Made by a program: the position numbers and the translations under genes. A model generated the notes under the pieces. The model searched no databases. It was not told where the DNA came from and saw nothing but the letters and a program-made list of their open reading frames with translations. This document shows, piece after piece, positions 18,698-27,800 of a stretch of 64,000 bases of DNA. This DNA is from Sphingomonas sp. (GTDB taxonomy: Bacteria; Pseudomonadota; Alphaproteobacteria; Sphingomonadales; Sphingomonadaceae), in NCBI RefSeq assembly GCF_019746665.1, contig NZ_JAIERS010000008.1, forward strand, positions 1 through 64,000, in the 5' to 3' direction. Each line of letters starts with the position of its first letter. The stretch's first letter is position 1.

Positions 18698-19573
18698 TTA
18701 GCCGGCTTCCGCCCAGGCGGTCAGCAGCGTGTGGGCGATGGCATAAGGCGGCGGCGCCAGGAAGCGCGCGCCCGGATCGCCGGCGAGCGCCGCGCGCACT
18801 TCGTCCCGCGTCGCCCAGAAGGCATCCTCCAATTCCTGCGTGTCGAGGGTGATCGCGTCGTCCTCGGCCGCGCCGACGCACGCAATCATCAGCGAACTGG
18901 GGAACGGCCAGGGCTGGCTGGCGATGTAGCGCACGCCCGAGACACGTACGCCCGCCTCCTCGAACAGCTCACGCGCCACCGCTTCCTCGATCGACTCGCC
19001 CACTTCCAGAAACCCGGCGAGCGCCGAATAGCGCCCCTTGGGCCAGGCGGGTTGACGACCGAGCAGGCAGCGGCCCTGATGCTCGGCGAGCATGATCACC
19101 ACCGGATCGACGCGCGGGAAATGCTCGGTCCCGCAGCCATCGCAGCGCCGCGCCCAGCCGGCGCGGAACATCGCGGTCGGCTGACCGCAATTGGCGCAAA
19201 AGCCGTGGCGGCCGTGCCAATCGAGCAGGCTGCGCGCGGCGGCATAGGTCGCCGCTTCGCCCGGCGCCATCGCCCCCAGCATCGCGAACAGCCGCAACGA
19301 TCGACCCGGCGGCACGCGCGCGCCGGGCACCAACGCCGCGAAATGCGGCCGCTCGCGCTCGCCGAGGCCGAGCAGCACCAGCTCGGCGCCGTCGGGCGCA
19401 TCGGCGAGGCTCGTCCAGCTCAGCCGGCCCTCGCCGTCGAGCACGGGATCGAACGCATCGAGCACCAGCAGCCGCGCGCGCCAATCGCTCTGCGCCGCCG
19501 CGAGCGCCTCGGCATCGTGGCGCAACCGGTCGGCACGATCGAGCGTGCCGCCGGTAAAGCCGGGCGCGATCAC
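18698..19573 (-). CDS. nudC: NAD+ diphosphatase / RNA deNADding Nudix hydrolase
   Basis: Cleaves NAD(H) to NMN and AMP, and in E. coli NudC also removes NAD caps from RNA. The 291-residue protein has an N-terminal domain, a zinc ribbon (FCANCGQPT and RRCDGCG), the Nudix box GFLEVGESIEEAVAREL followed by FEEAGV, and the NudC-specific SQPWPFPSSLM segment. Its start overlaps the stop of the upstream serine hydrolase by 4 bases (ATGA). All key residues are present. Confidence 0.94.
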   Translation of the reverse strand: MIAPGFTGGTLDRADRLRHDAEALAAAQSDWRARLLVLDAFDPVLDGEGRLSWTSLADAPDGAELVLLGLGERERPHFAALVPGARVPPGRSLRLFAMLGAMAPGEAATYAAARSLLDWHGRHGFCANCGQPTAMFRAGWARRCDGCGTEHFPRVDPVVIMLAEHQGRCLLGRQPAWPKGRYSALAGFLEVGESIEEAVARELFEEAGVRVSGVRYIASQPWPFPSSLMIACVGAAEDDAITLDTQELEDAFWATRDEVRAALAGDPGARFLAPPPYAIAHTLLTAWAEAG

Positions 19574-20889
19574 CGCGCGATATCGGCGTAGAACGCCTTG
19601 CTGAAATCGCTGCGCAGCGGCCAGCGCTCGCCGGGGATGTAGTTCACCATCACCGTCACCCGCAGCTGCCGCGCGCGATCGACCCAGGCGATGGTACCGG
19701 CGGCACCACCCCAGCCATAAGTGCCCTTGCTCGGGCCGCCGGGAATATCGACCAGATAGACCGAGCCGCCCGCGCCAAAGCCCTGCGACGGGCCGGGCGC
19801 GCCGCCAGTGTTGGGCACCGCGCCGGGATAAGTGACACCCGCCGGCAGCAGGTTCGATAGCGCCAGCGCGACCGTCTGCGGCTTCATTACCCGCGCGCCA
19901 TCCAGTTCGCCGCCATTCTGGAGCATGTGGAGAAAGCGGTCATAATCCGCCGCCGACATCACCAGCCCTGCGCCGCCATAGGGGAAGCTCGGCGGCTGGA
20001 GATAGGCGCTCTGTGCGCCGGGATCGATCGGAATCGGGTTCTCGCCGAAGAAAGCATAGCCGGTGATCAGCCGGCTCGCGTCAGCCGCCGGCACCTGGAA
20101 ATAGGTGCTGTTCATCTTCAGCGGGGTGAAGATGCGGGTTTGCAGGAAGCTGTCGAACGGCATCCCGCTCGCCTTCTCGATCACCGCGCCCAGCACGTCG
20201 AGCCCGATCGAGTAGCTCCATTTGGTGCCGGGCTCGGCGATCAGCGGCAGTGTCGCGACGCGCTCGGCGAAGGCTCGCAGACTCGGCGGGCGGACCTTGC
20301 GCGCCTGAACCTCGGCGCCGACGGTGCTGGTGAAGGGGGTGATACCGTTCTTCTCATACTCCGCCAGCAGCGGCCCCTTGGTGACGATGGTATAGCCGAG
20401 GCCCGCCGTGTGCGTCATCAGATGGCGCACCGTGATCTGGTTCTTGGCGGGCACCGACTCGAGGCTTTTGTCGGGATCGGTCAGCACGCGCATATTCTTG
20501 TAAGCAGGGAAGAAATCGCTGATCGGCTGATCGAGCTTGAGCTTGCCTTCCTCGATCAGGATCATCGCCGCCATCGCGGTGATCGGCTTGGTCATCGAAT
20601 AGACGCGCCACAGCGTGTTCTCGTCGGCGGTCGGGGCGGCGCCCTCGAAGCTTAGTTTGCCGGCCTTGAGGATCGTGGTCGTCTGCCCCAGTCCGATGGC
20701 GGCGACGACGCCCGGCGCGCGGTTCTGGCGGACATAGCTGTCGACGACGCCCCGCGACTGCGTGAGCGCCGCGGGGGCGGGTACCGGCGCGCTCTGGCGC
20801 AGCGCCTGGCGCGCCTCGACCGCCACCAGGGGCAAAGCGACCAGCGGCAGGGCGAGGGCGAGCGTGCGGACGGTGAAACGGCGGGTCAT
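19570..20889 (-). CDS. Serine beta-lactamase-like hydrolase (class C/esterase type), secreted
   Basis: A 439-residue penicillin-binding-protein/esterase-fold hydrolase. An N-terminal signal peptide (RTLALALPLVALPLVAVEA) targets it to the periplasm. The catalytic SxxK motif is YSMTKPITAMAAM, and the second motif is WSYSIGLDVLG, where a Tyr-Ser pair sits at the YxN position. A late GGxG-like region YGWGGAAGTIAWVD supplies the third motif. Such proteins are mostly esterases or peptidases rather than antibiotic-resistance enzymes. It is translationally coupled on both sides, with mutY before and nudC after. Confidence 0.87.
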   Translation of the reverse strand: MTRRFTVRTLALALPLVALPLVAVEARQALRQSAPVPAPAALTQSRGVVDSYVRQNRAPGVVAAIGLGQTTTILKAGKLSFEGAAPTADENTLWRVYSMTKPITAMAAMILIEEGKLKLDQPISDFFPAYKNMRVLTDPDKSLESVPAKNQITVRHLMTHTAGLGYTIVTKGPLLAEYEKNGITPFTSTVGAEVQARKVRPPSLRAFAERVATLPLIAEPGTKWSYSIGLDVLGAVIEKASGMPFDSFLQTRIFTPLKMNSTYFQVPAADASRLITGYAFFGENPIPIDPGAQSAYLQPPSFPYGGAGLVMSAADYDRFLHMLQNGGELDGARVMKPQTVALALSNLLPAGVTYPGAVPNTGGAPGPSQGFGAGGSVYLVDIPGGPSKGTYGWGGAAGTIAWVDRARQLRVTVMVNYIPGERWPLRSDFSKAFYADIAR

Positions 20890-21935
20890 TCTTGTCTCCT
20901 CAGCGCGGCGGCCTTGGCGAAGACCGTCGGCAGCCCGGCCGAGTCGAGCGCGTCGATCGGCCACCACTCGGCGGTTGATGGCAAATCGGGCGGCCTCTCC
21001 GCAAGCGTCGCGACGGCGAGCGACAGATCGAGCCGGAAATGGGTGAAGACATGGCGCGCCGGGGAGGGGCGCACCGCCCAGGTGACCGGCACCGGCGCGG
21101 CAGCAAGGCCGGGCGGCGCGGCCTCCCACGGCCCGGTCGGCAGCGCCCGCATCCCCCCGAGCAGCCCCTTGGGCGGGCGTCGTACCAGCAGCACCCGGCC
21201 GGCATGTTCCAGCCAGAAGGCGGTGCCGTAACGCTGCGGCTTGGCGGCCTTGGGCTGCTTCACCGGATAGCGCTCGGGCGCTCCTTCGGCGCGGGCGGCA
21301 CAGGCGAAAGCGAGGGGGCACAGCGCGCAGGCCGGCGCGCGCGGCGTGCAGAGCATCGCGCCCAAGTCCATCATCGCCTGTGCGAAATCGCCCGCGCGCT
21401 CGTTCGGCGTGGTCCGGTCGGTGAGCGCGCGGATCGTGGGCTTGGCGGCGGGGAGCGGCTCGGCGCAAGCGAACAGGCGGGTGACGACCCGCTCGACATT
21501 GCCATCGACCACCACCGCGCGCTCGCCGAAGGCGATCGCGGCGATCGCGGCGGCGGTATAGTCACCGATCCCCGGCAACTCGCGCAGCCCTGCCTCGTCG
21601 CTTGGGAAACCGCCCCGCGCCGCCACCGCCCGCGCGCACGCCAACAGGTTTCGCGCGCGGGCATAATAGCCGAGCCCTGCCCAGGCGGACATCAGTTCGG
21701 CATCCTCCGCCCCGGCGAGCGACTCCACGCTCGGCCAGCGCGCGACGAATTCGGCGAAGCGCGGGCGGACGGTCGCCACCGTCGTTTGCTGGAGCATCAC
21801 CTCGCTCAGCCAAACCCGGTACGGATCGGGCCGCGCGCCACCGCGCACCCGCCACGGCAGGTCGCGCGCATGGATATCGTACCAGGCGAGCAGGGCGGGG
21901 GCGATGCTGGCGGGATCAAGCGGCTTGGCGGGCAC
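20886..21935 (-). CDS. mutY: Adenine DNA glycosylase MutY
   Basis: Removes adenine mispaired with 8-oxoguanine. The ~349-residue protein has LSEVMLQQTTVATV with the catalytic Glu, the helix-hairpin-helix LRELPGIGDYTAAAIAAIAF, the catalytic Asp in VVVDGNVERV, and a 4Fe-4S cluster motif C-x6-C-x2-C-x5-C in CTPRAPACALCPLAFAC. The C-terminal Nudix-like MutY domain (GTAFWLEHAGRVLLVRR) recognises 8-oxoG. The start is uncertain. A GTG at 21935 is the best candidate, with no clear ribosome-binding site and 27 bases from the divergent DUF721 gene, so the message may be near-leaderless. Confidence 0.93.
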   Translation of the reverse strand: MPAKPLDPASIAPALLAWYDIHARDLPWRVRGGARPDPYRVWLSEVMLQQTTVATVRPRFAEFVARWPSVESLAGAEDAELMSAWAGLGYYARARNLLACARAVAARGGFPSDEAGLRELPGIGDYTAAAIAAIAFGERAVVVDGNVERVVTRLFACAEPLPAAKPTIRALTDRTTPNERAGDFAQAMMDLGAMLCTPRAPACALCPLAFACAARAEGAPERYPVKQPKAAKPQRYGTAFWLEHAGRVLLVRRPPKGLLGGMRALPTGPWEAAPPGLAAAPVPVTWAVRPSPARHVFTHFRLDLSLAVATLAERPPDLPSTAEWWPIDALDSAGLPTVFAKAAALRRQE

Positions 21936-21962
21936 GGGGGCGCTATGGCATGAGGCAGGGCG

Positions 21963-22502
21963 ATGAGCAAAAGCGGCGGCAATCTTAAGGCGATCGATCC
22001 CGCCCGGGGCGGGCCGGCGCGCGCGCTCGCCGATCTGCTGCCGCAGGTGGGGGGGGCCGCCTTCCGCAAGTTCGGCTTCGTGCAAAGCTCCGTTGTCAGT
22101 CGCTGGGGCGAGATCGTGGGGCCACGCTTCGCCGCTGTCTCGGTGCCCGAATCGATCCGCTTTCCGCGCGGGGCAAAGCAGGGTGGGACGCTGCATCTGC
22201 TGGTGCGCGGAGCGCATGCGCCGATGATGCAGCATATCGTGCCCGAGATCATGGAGCGGGTGAACCGCTTCTTCGGATACGAGGCGGTCGCCAAGGTCGC
22301 GATCCGTAGCGGGGAGCTGCCGGCCAAGCCCGCGCCGACCCCCGCGCGACAGCTCCGGCCGGTGCCGCTCGAAATGGGAAACAGTCTGCGCGCGATCGCC
22401 GACCCCGAGCTGCGCGCGGTGCTCTCGGCGCTTGCGGCGGGCGTCGCGACCAGCCAAGGCGCCCCGGTGATCGAGTCGAGCAAGCGGGAAATCCAGGAAT
22501 GA
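21963..22502 (+). CDS. DUF721/DciA-family protein
   Basis: A 179-residue protein with the DUF721 fold: KFGFVQSSVVSRWGEIVGP, VRGAHAPMMQHIVPEIMERVN and FFGYEAVAKVAIRSG. In several bacteria DUF721 proteins are DciA, which helps load the replicative helicase DnaB. That role is plausible here since no DnaC homologue was seen in the window. The C-terminal 60 residues are variable. It is divergent from mutY and its stop overlaps the next gene by 4 bases (ATGA), suggesting co-transcription with the DsbA-like genes. Confidence 0.85.
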   Translation: MSKSGGNLKAIDPARGGPARALADLLPQVGGAAFRKFGFVQSSVVSRWGEIVGPRFAAVSVPESIRFPRGAKQGGTLHLLVRGAHAPMMQHIVPEIMERVNRFFGYEAVAKVAIRSGELPAKPAPTPARQLRPVPLEMGNSLRAIADPELRAVLSALAAGVATSQGAPVIESSKREIQE

Positions 22503-23203
22503 TCTTTCGGTTCGGGGTGCTGGCGGTGCTCGCCGGCGGGATGGCGCTCGCGGCGCCGGCGGCGAAGAAGCCGGTCGCTAAATCGGCGGCCGCCAAGTCC
22601 GCCACGACGACGGTGGCGACCACGCGCACTCCCGAGGGCTATTTCGTGCGCGGCGACCCGGCGGCGAAGCTGAAGCTGGTTGAATATGCGAGCTTCACCT
22701 GCCCGCACTGCGCCGCTTTCTCGCGCGAGGCGAAGGACGCGCTCGCGCCGCTGATCGCTTCGGGCAAGGTCAGCCTTGAGCTGCGCCCCGCGCTGCGCGA
22801 TCAGCTCGATCTCGCCGCCGCGATCGTCGCGCGCTGTGTCGGACCGCGCCGTTATTTCGAGGCGGTCGACACGATCTTCGCCGAACAGTCGAGCTGGTTC
22901 GACAAGGGCGCCACCTTCGCCCAGGGCGAGGGCACGAAGCTGAAGGGCTCGCTCGGAGAGCGGCTGCAGAAGCTCGCCGATGCCGCCGGCCTCAGCGCGA
23001 TCGGCGGCCGTTATGGCGCGACCCCGGCCAAGCTCACCGCCTGCTTCACCGATCGCGAGGCGAACCAGAAGCTCGCCGATCAGGCGCAGGCCGCGTGGCA
23101 GAAGATTTCGGGCACGCCGAGCTTCTTCATCGGTGACGACAAGCTGAAGGCGGGCGATTGGGCCACGCTCGAGCCGCTGCTCAAGGCAAAACTCAAGGGT
23201 TAA
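22499..23203 (+). CDS. DsbA-like periplasmic thiol oxidoreductase (CPHC)
   Basis: A 234-residue exported thioredoxin-fold protein. It has a signal peptide (~1-19), then an Ala/Lys-rich linker to about residue 45. The active site C68-PH-C71 lies in VEYASFTCPHCAAFS, and the cis-Pro loop is SGTPSFF. CPHC is the DsbA type, so it probably forms disulfides in exported proteins. No thioredoxin-type CGPC is present. It sits just before a second, lipidated paralogue, and the two are likely co-expressed. Confidence 0.9.
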   Translation: MIFRFGVLAVLAGGMALAAPAAKKPVAKSAAAKSATTTVATTRTPEGYFVRGDPAAKLKLVEYASFTCPHCAAFSREAKDALAPLIASGKVSLELRPALRDQLDLAAAIVARCVGPRRYFEAVDTIFAEQSSWFDKGATFAQGEGTKLKGSLGERLQKLADAAGLSAIGGRYGATPAKLTACFTDREANQKLADQAQAAWQKISGTPSFFIGDDKLKAGDWATLEPLLKAKLKG

Positions 23204-23212
23204 GGAGGCAAG

Positions 23213-23941
23213 ATGCGCAAGGGGCTGATACTGAGCGGGGCGATCCTGCTCGCGGCATGTGGCCAGCAGGGCACCACCGGCGGCACCACCGCGACCGCTG
23301 CCGCGCCCGTTGCCGGCAAGGCGCCGCCCGCGGGCAAGCAGTGGACCGAAGTGGTGAGCGCGACCCCCGAGGGCGGCTATCGCATGGGCAACCCCGACGC
23401 GCCGCTGAAGCTGATCGAATATGGCTCGCGCGCCTGCCCCTATTGCGCGAAGTTCGACGCGGAAGGTTACCCCGCGCTCAAGGACGGGCTGATCAAGCAG
23501 GGCAAATTGTCATACGAGTTCCGCGACTATCCGATCCACGGCGCGCTCGATCTGGCGCCGACCCTGCTCGGCCACTGCGTCGACCCCGACGCCTTCTTCC
23601 CGATGCTCGACCAGATGATGAGCAACCAGCAGACACTGCTCGCCAATGCCGAGCAAGTGGCGCGCGGCCTGCAGGGCCAGCCCGCGCCGCAGACCGCGCT
23701 CGGCTTCGCGCAAGGGCTCGGCTATCTCGATTTCGTCAAGCAGCGCGGCCTGCCCGAGGCCAAGGCGCGCGCCTGCCTCGCCGACCAGAAGGCGATCCAA
23801 GCGATCGCCGATCGTTATCAGGCGGCGAACCAGCAATATAATGTAAGCGGCACCCCGACCTTCATCCTCAACGGCCGCAAGCTGGAGAATGTGGGCGATT
23901 GGGCGCAGCTGCAGCCGGCGCTGAAGGCGGCGGGAGGTTGA
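23213..23941 (+). CDS. DsbA-like lipoprotein thiol oxidoreductase (CPYC)
   Basis: A 242-residue paralogue of the preceding gene, with a lipobox ILLAACGQQ (Cys16) that would anchor it to a membrane. The active site is C75-PY-C78 in IEYGSRACPYCAKFD, and the cis-Pro loop is SGTPTFIL. Residues 17-45 form a Gly/Thr/Ala-rich spacer lifting the domain from the membrane. An AAGGAGGCAAG ribosome-binding site precedes ATG. Compared with its neighbour, the changed dipeptide (PY instead of PH) predicts a different redox potential. Confidence 0.9.
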   Translation: MRKGLILSGAILLAACGQQGTTGGTTATAAAPVAGKAPPAGKQWTEVVSATPEGGYRMGNPDAPLKLIEYGSRACPYCAKFDAEGYPALKDGLIKQGKLSYEFRDYPIHGALDLAPTLLGHCVDPDAFFPMLDQMMSNQQTLLANAEQVARGLQGQPAPQTALGFAQGLGYLDFVKQRGLPEAKARACLADQKAIQAIADRYQAANQQYNVSGTPTFILNGRKLENVGDWAQLQPALKAAGG

Positions 23942-23981
23942 GGGGGGGGGCGACTTTGCGGGAGAGGTCGGAGCGCTCGCG

Positions 23982-24740
23982 GTGCTGACTGTCGCACTTT
24001 TCTCGGTAGCGAGCGGGTCGGTCGCTGCCACCCCTGCTAATTTCGCCGCAATCGTTCGGGAGGAGACTGCCCGTGTGGTCGTGGCTGACTTGCCGAGTGA
24101 GCCACGCCGCTTCCGCTTCAAATGCCGCACTGCCGTCTTTAAGGCGAATCCACGGTTCTACGCGCCGCCGCTCTGTGTACCCGATGCAGCCGACAAGGTT
24201 AACGACCCGGCTCAGCTAGACGCTGTCGCGGCAGCGGAGTTGGCGCGCCCGTTGGTCACTGCGGAAGACCGGCTTCGCCGAACCGCTTGGCTTCGCGTCG
24301 CCGTGTTGAATGACACGTCCGACCTTCCGACCGCCAAGGCGCGGCTGTTCACGGTAGAAGAAAGCATCAGTGTGGCGGACATTCCTGCCCGATTAGAACC
24401 GCGCGCCACGGTCAAGATGTCCGACGTGACGTTAACAGCACCGCTGCGCATCACGCTTTCGCCTCGGACGTTGCGGCATGGCGACGGGGCGCATTTTCGG
24501 TTCGCCTGCCGCGTGGGGAGCGACGTCCTCGACTGCCGATCCGTCGATCCGCTTGATCTGTCGAACCCGCAGGATGTTGACGGCGACCTCTCCAGTCGCG
24601 TGCGCGGTTTGTTCTTCACCCTGCGCGACGCGCAGGAGGGGCTTGCGGCTGCTCGGGTGGCGCCCCGCCTGACAAACGGTGAATCGGCGGAGGGCGTCGA
24701 CGTGATGCTCGGCGTAAACTTAACAATTGGCGAGCAGTGA
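23982..24740 (+). CDS. Unrecognised exported protein
   Basis: A 252-residue protein not assigned to a family. A GTG at 23982 gives a plausible signal peptide (MLTVALFSVASGSVAA). The mature part has two Cys pairs (FKCRTAVF with PPLCVP, and FACRVGSD with LDCRSV) that could form disulfides, and two regions that may be beta domains. Base composition and codon use look less GC-biased than the neighbours, a possible sign of recent transfer. It follows the two DsbA-like genes, which could oxidise its cysteines; that link is speculative. The gap to smc holds no gene. Confidence 0.6.
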   Translation: MLTVALFSVASGSVAATPANFAAIVREETARVVVADLPSEPRRFRFKCRTAVFKANPRFYAPPLCVPDAADKVNDPAQLDAVAAAELARPLVTAEDRLRRTAWLRVAVLNDTSDLPTAKARLFTVEESISVADIPARLEPRATVKMSDVTLTAPLRITLSPRTLRHGDGAHFRFACRVGSDVLDCRSVDPLDLSNPQDVDGDLSSRVRGLFFTLRDAQEGLAAARVAPRLTNGESAEGVDVMLGVNLTIGEQ

Positions 24741-24857
24741 CGTGGCCAAATCCTTTGCCTCGTGCAACCGCTCAGACCGCGACAATCATCCTACAGCGGG
24801 CTAAAGGACTCGACATCGGCGCTCCGCCTCAAGCAATATCCCCCAAAGGGGGCATAA

Positions 24858-27800
24858 GTGCAGATCAAGCGGCTGCGGCTGAGCGGCTTCAAGAGTTTCG
24901 TCGATCCGGCCGATCTGCGCATCGAGCCCGGCCTCACCGGCATCGTCGGCCCCAATGGTTGCGGCAAATCGAATCTGCTCGAAGCGCTGCGTTGGACGAT
25001 GGGTGAGTCCTCCGCCAAGTCGCTGCGCGGGGCGGGGATGGAGGACGTGATCTTCGCCGGCACCACCCGCCGCCCGGCGCGCGATTTCGCCGAAGTGGCG
25101 ATGCTGATCGAGGGCGCCGAGGGTGAGACCGAGGTCGTCCGCCGGATCGAGCGCGGCGCGGGCTCGGCCTATCGCATCAACGGGCGCGACGTGCGCGCGA
25201 AGGACGTGGCGCTGCTGTTCGCCGATGCCGCGACCGGCGCGCATAGCCCGGCGCTCGTCAGCCAGGGCCGGATCGGGGCGGTGATCAATGCCAAACCCGC
25301 GGAGCGCCGCGCGATGCTGGAGGAGGCGGCGGGGATCGCGGGCCTCCATGTCCGCCGGCGCGATGCCGAGCAGCGGCTGCGGGCGACCGAAGCCAATCTC
25401 ACCCGGCTGGGCGAGATCATGGCCGAGCAGGAGGCGCGGATCGGCGCGCTCAAGCGCCAGGCGCGCCAGGCCGAGCGCTACCGCGCGCTCTCCGACCAGA
25501 TCCGCGTCGCAGAGGCGCGGCTGATCTTCACTCGCTGGCAGGATGCCGCCGCCGCCGCCGATGCCGCCCGCGCCGAGGCGGAAGGAGCCGAGGCGCGCGT
25601 CGCCGAAGCAGCCGAGGCGCAGCGCGCGGCCGCCGCGCACCAGACCGCCGCGACCGGGGCGCTGGCGGAAGCCCGGGCAACCGCGCTCGCCGCGCGCGAC
25701 CGGGCGAGCGAGCTTGGCCATCAGCTGAGCGGCCTGCGCCAGGAAAGCGAGAGTGTCGCCCGGCGGCTGGCGGAAGCACAGGAAGCCCAGGGCCGGCTCG
25801 CCGCCGATCGCGCGCGCGAGGGCGAACTCGCCGAGGATGCCGCGGCGGCGCTCGCCCGGCTGACGGCGGAAGCCAAGGAGATCGACGCGCGCCTCGCCGA
25901 AGCGGTCAAGCGCGTGCCCGAGGCCGACGCCGCGCTGGTGGACGCCGAACGCGGCGCGCGCGATGCCGAAGTCGCGCTTGCCCAGGCGATGGCGGCGCAG
26001 GCTGCGGAAGCGGCGGAGGCGCGGGTGGCGGCCGCCGCGCTCCAGGCCGCGCGGGCACGGGCGCAGCGCGCGGAAGCCGATGCCGCGCGACTGGCGACGG
26101 AGGCGCGCGCGCTCGCCGATGCCGGCCCGATCGATGCCGAGCGTGCCCGCGCCGCCGCCGAGCGCGCCCAGGCGCTCGCTCATGCCGAACAGGCGCGCGC
26201 GGCGCTGAGCGAGGCGGAAGGGGCCGAACGCACCGCGCGGGCGAGCCGCGATCACGCGCAGGCCGAACGATCGCGCGCCCATGCCGAACTCACCGCGCTC
26301 GACAGCGAAAGCGCGGCGCTCGCCAAGGCGACGCGCCCCTCTGGCAAGGCGCGGGTGCTCGATGAATTGCGCCCGGCGGCGGGCTATGAGCGTGCGCTCG
26401 CCGCCGCGCTGGGCGACGATCTGGAGGCGGGGCTCGATCGCGAGGCTGAACGCCATTGGGCGGGAGCCGCGCCGCTGCCGAGCGATCCGCCACCCCCGGC
26501 GGGGGCGGTGCCGCTCGCCGATCGGGTCGCGGCGCCGGCGGCGCTCGCGCGGCGGCTGGCGCAGGTGTTCGTGGTGGAGGCTGACGGCGGGCAGCCACTC
26601 GCGGTGGGGCAGCGGCTGGTGACGCTTGGGGGGCAGTTGCGCCGCTGGGACGGGTTCGTCGCGCGATCGGGCGGGGCGGCGGCGGCCGAGCGGCTCGAAC
26701 GGCTCGGCCGGCTGCGCGCGCTGGAGGCGGCACGGCCGGCGGCGGTGCGTGCGGTCGAAGGCGCGGAGGCCGAACTGGCGCGGATCGACGCAGCGGTCAC
26801 CGAGGCGCGCCAGCGCGGGATCGAGGCACGTCGGCTGATCGATGCGGCCGAGGCGCGCGCGCGCGACGCCGCCCGCGCCGAGGACCGGGCGAGCGCCGCG
26901 CTCGAACGGCTCGAGGCGCAGCGCCGCGATCTCGCCGCGCGCCAGGCGCGGGTGGCGAGCGAAGCCGGCGAGGCCGCTGCTGATCTCGCCCGTGCCGAGG
27001 CTGCGCATGCCACGCTCCCCGATGGCCGCGCGGCACAGGCGCAGGTCGGCGCGCTCCAGCAAGCCGCGGAGGCGGCGCGGGCGCGGGTCGCGGAGGCGCG
27101 CAGCGCGCGGCTCGCGCTCGACCGGGCGCTGGAGAATGACCGGGGCCTGCGCGGTCGGGCCGATGCCGAGGCCAAGAGCTGGCGCCAGCGTGCCGGCGAC
27201 GCCGCCCGTCGCATCGCCGACATGGCGAAGCGCGCCGAGGCGCTCGGCGAGGAAATCGCGGTGCTCGCCGCCAAACCCGCCGGGATCGAGGCGCGGCTGG
27301 TCGCGCTCGCCGCCGAGCATGAAGCCGCGCGCGCCGCCGCCGACGTCGCGATGGCCGAGGAGCGCGCCGCCGAAGGCCGCCTGCGCGAGACCGAACGCCT
27401 CGCCGCCGCCGCCGCCGAAACGCTCGCCACCGCGCGCGAGACCCGCGCCGCCGCCGCCGCCCGCGCCGAGAATCAGGCGCTGCGCCGGGTCGAGATGGCG
27501 CGGCTGGCGGGCGAGCGCTTCGAATGCCCGCCACCCCTGCTCCCTGAGCGCGCGGGCTTCCGCGCCGACGAGGTGCGTGGCGCGACCGAGGAAAGCGCGC
27601 GCCACGACCGGCTGATAGCCGAGCGCGAACGGCTGGGCGCGGTCAACCTCGTCGCCGAAAGCGAGCTCGCCGAAATCGAGGCGGCGCTCGGCACCAGCGA
27701 GGGCGAGCGCGACGAACTGGTGCAGGCGGTCAACCGGCTGCGCGGCTCGATCGGCACGCTGAACCGCGAAGGGCGACAACGATTGCTGGCGGCGTTCGAA

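Noticed and set aside
19570-20889. Serine hydrolase as an antibiotic-resistance beta-lactamase
   Set aside because: The family is dominated by esterases and peptidases, and no resistance gene context is present.
21936-22457. N-terminal extension of mutY up to 22457
   Set aside because: The extension lies opposite the DUF721 gene and is not similar to MutY; the conserved protein begins near 21935.
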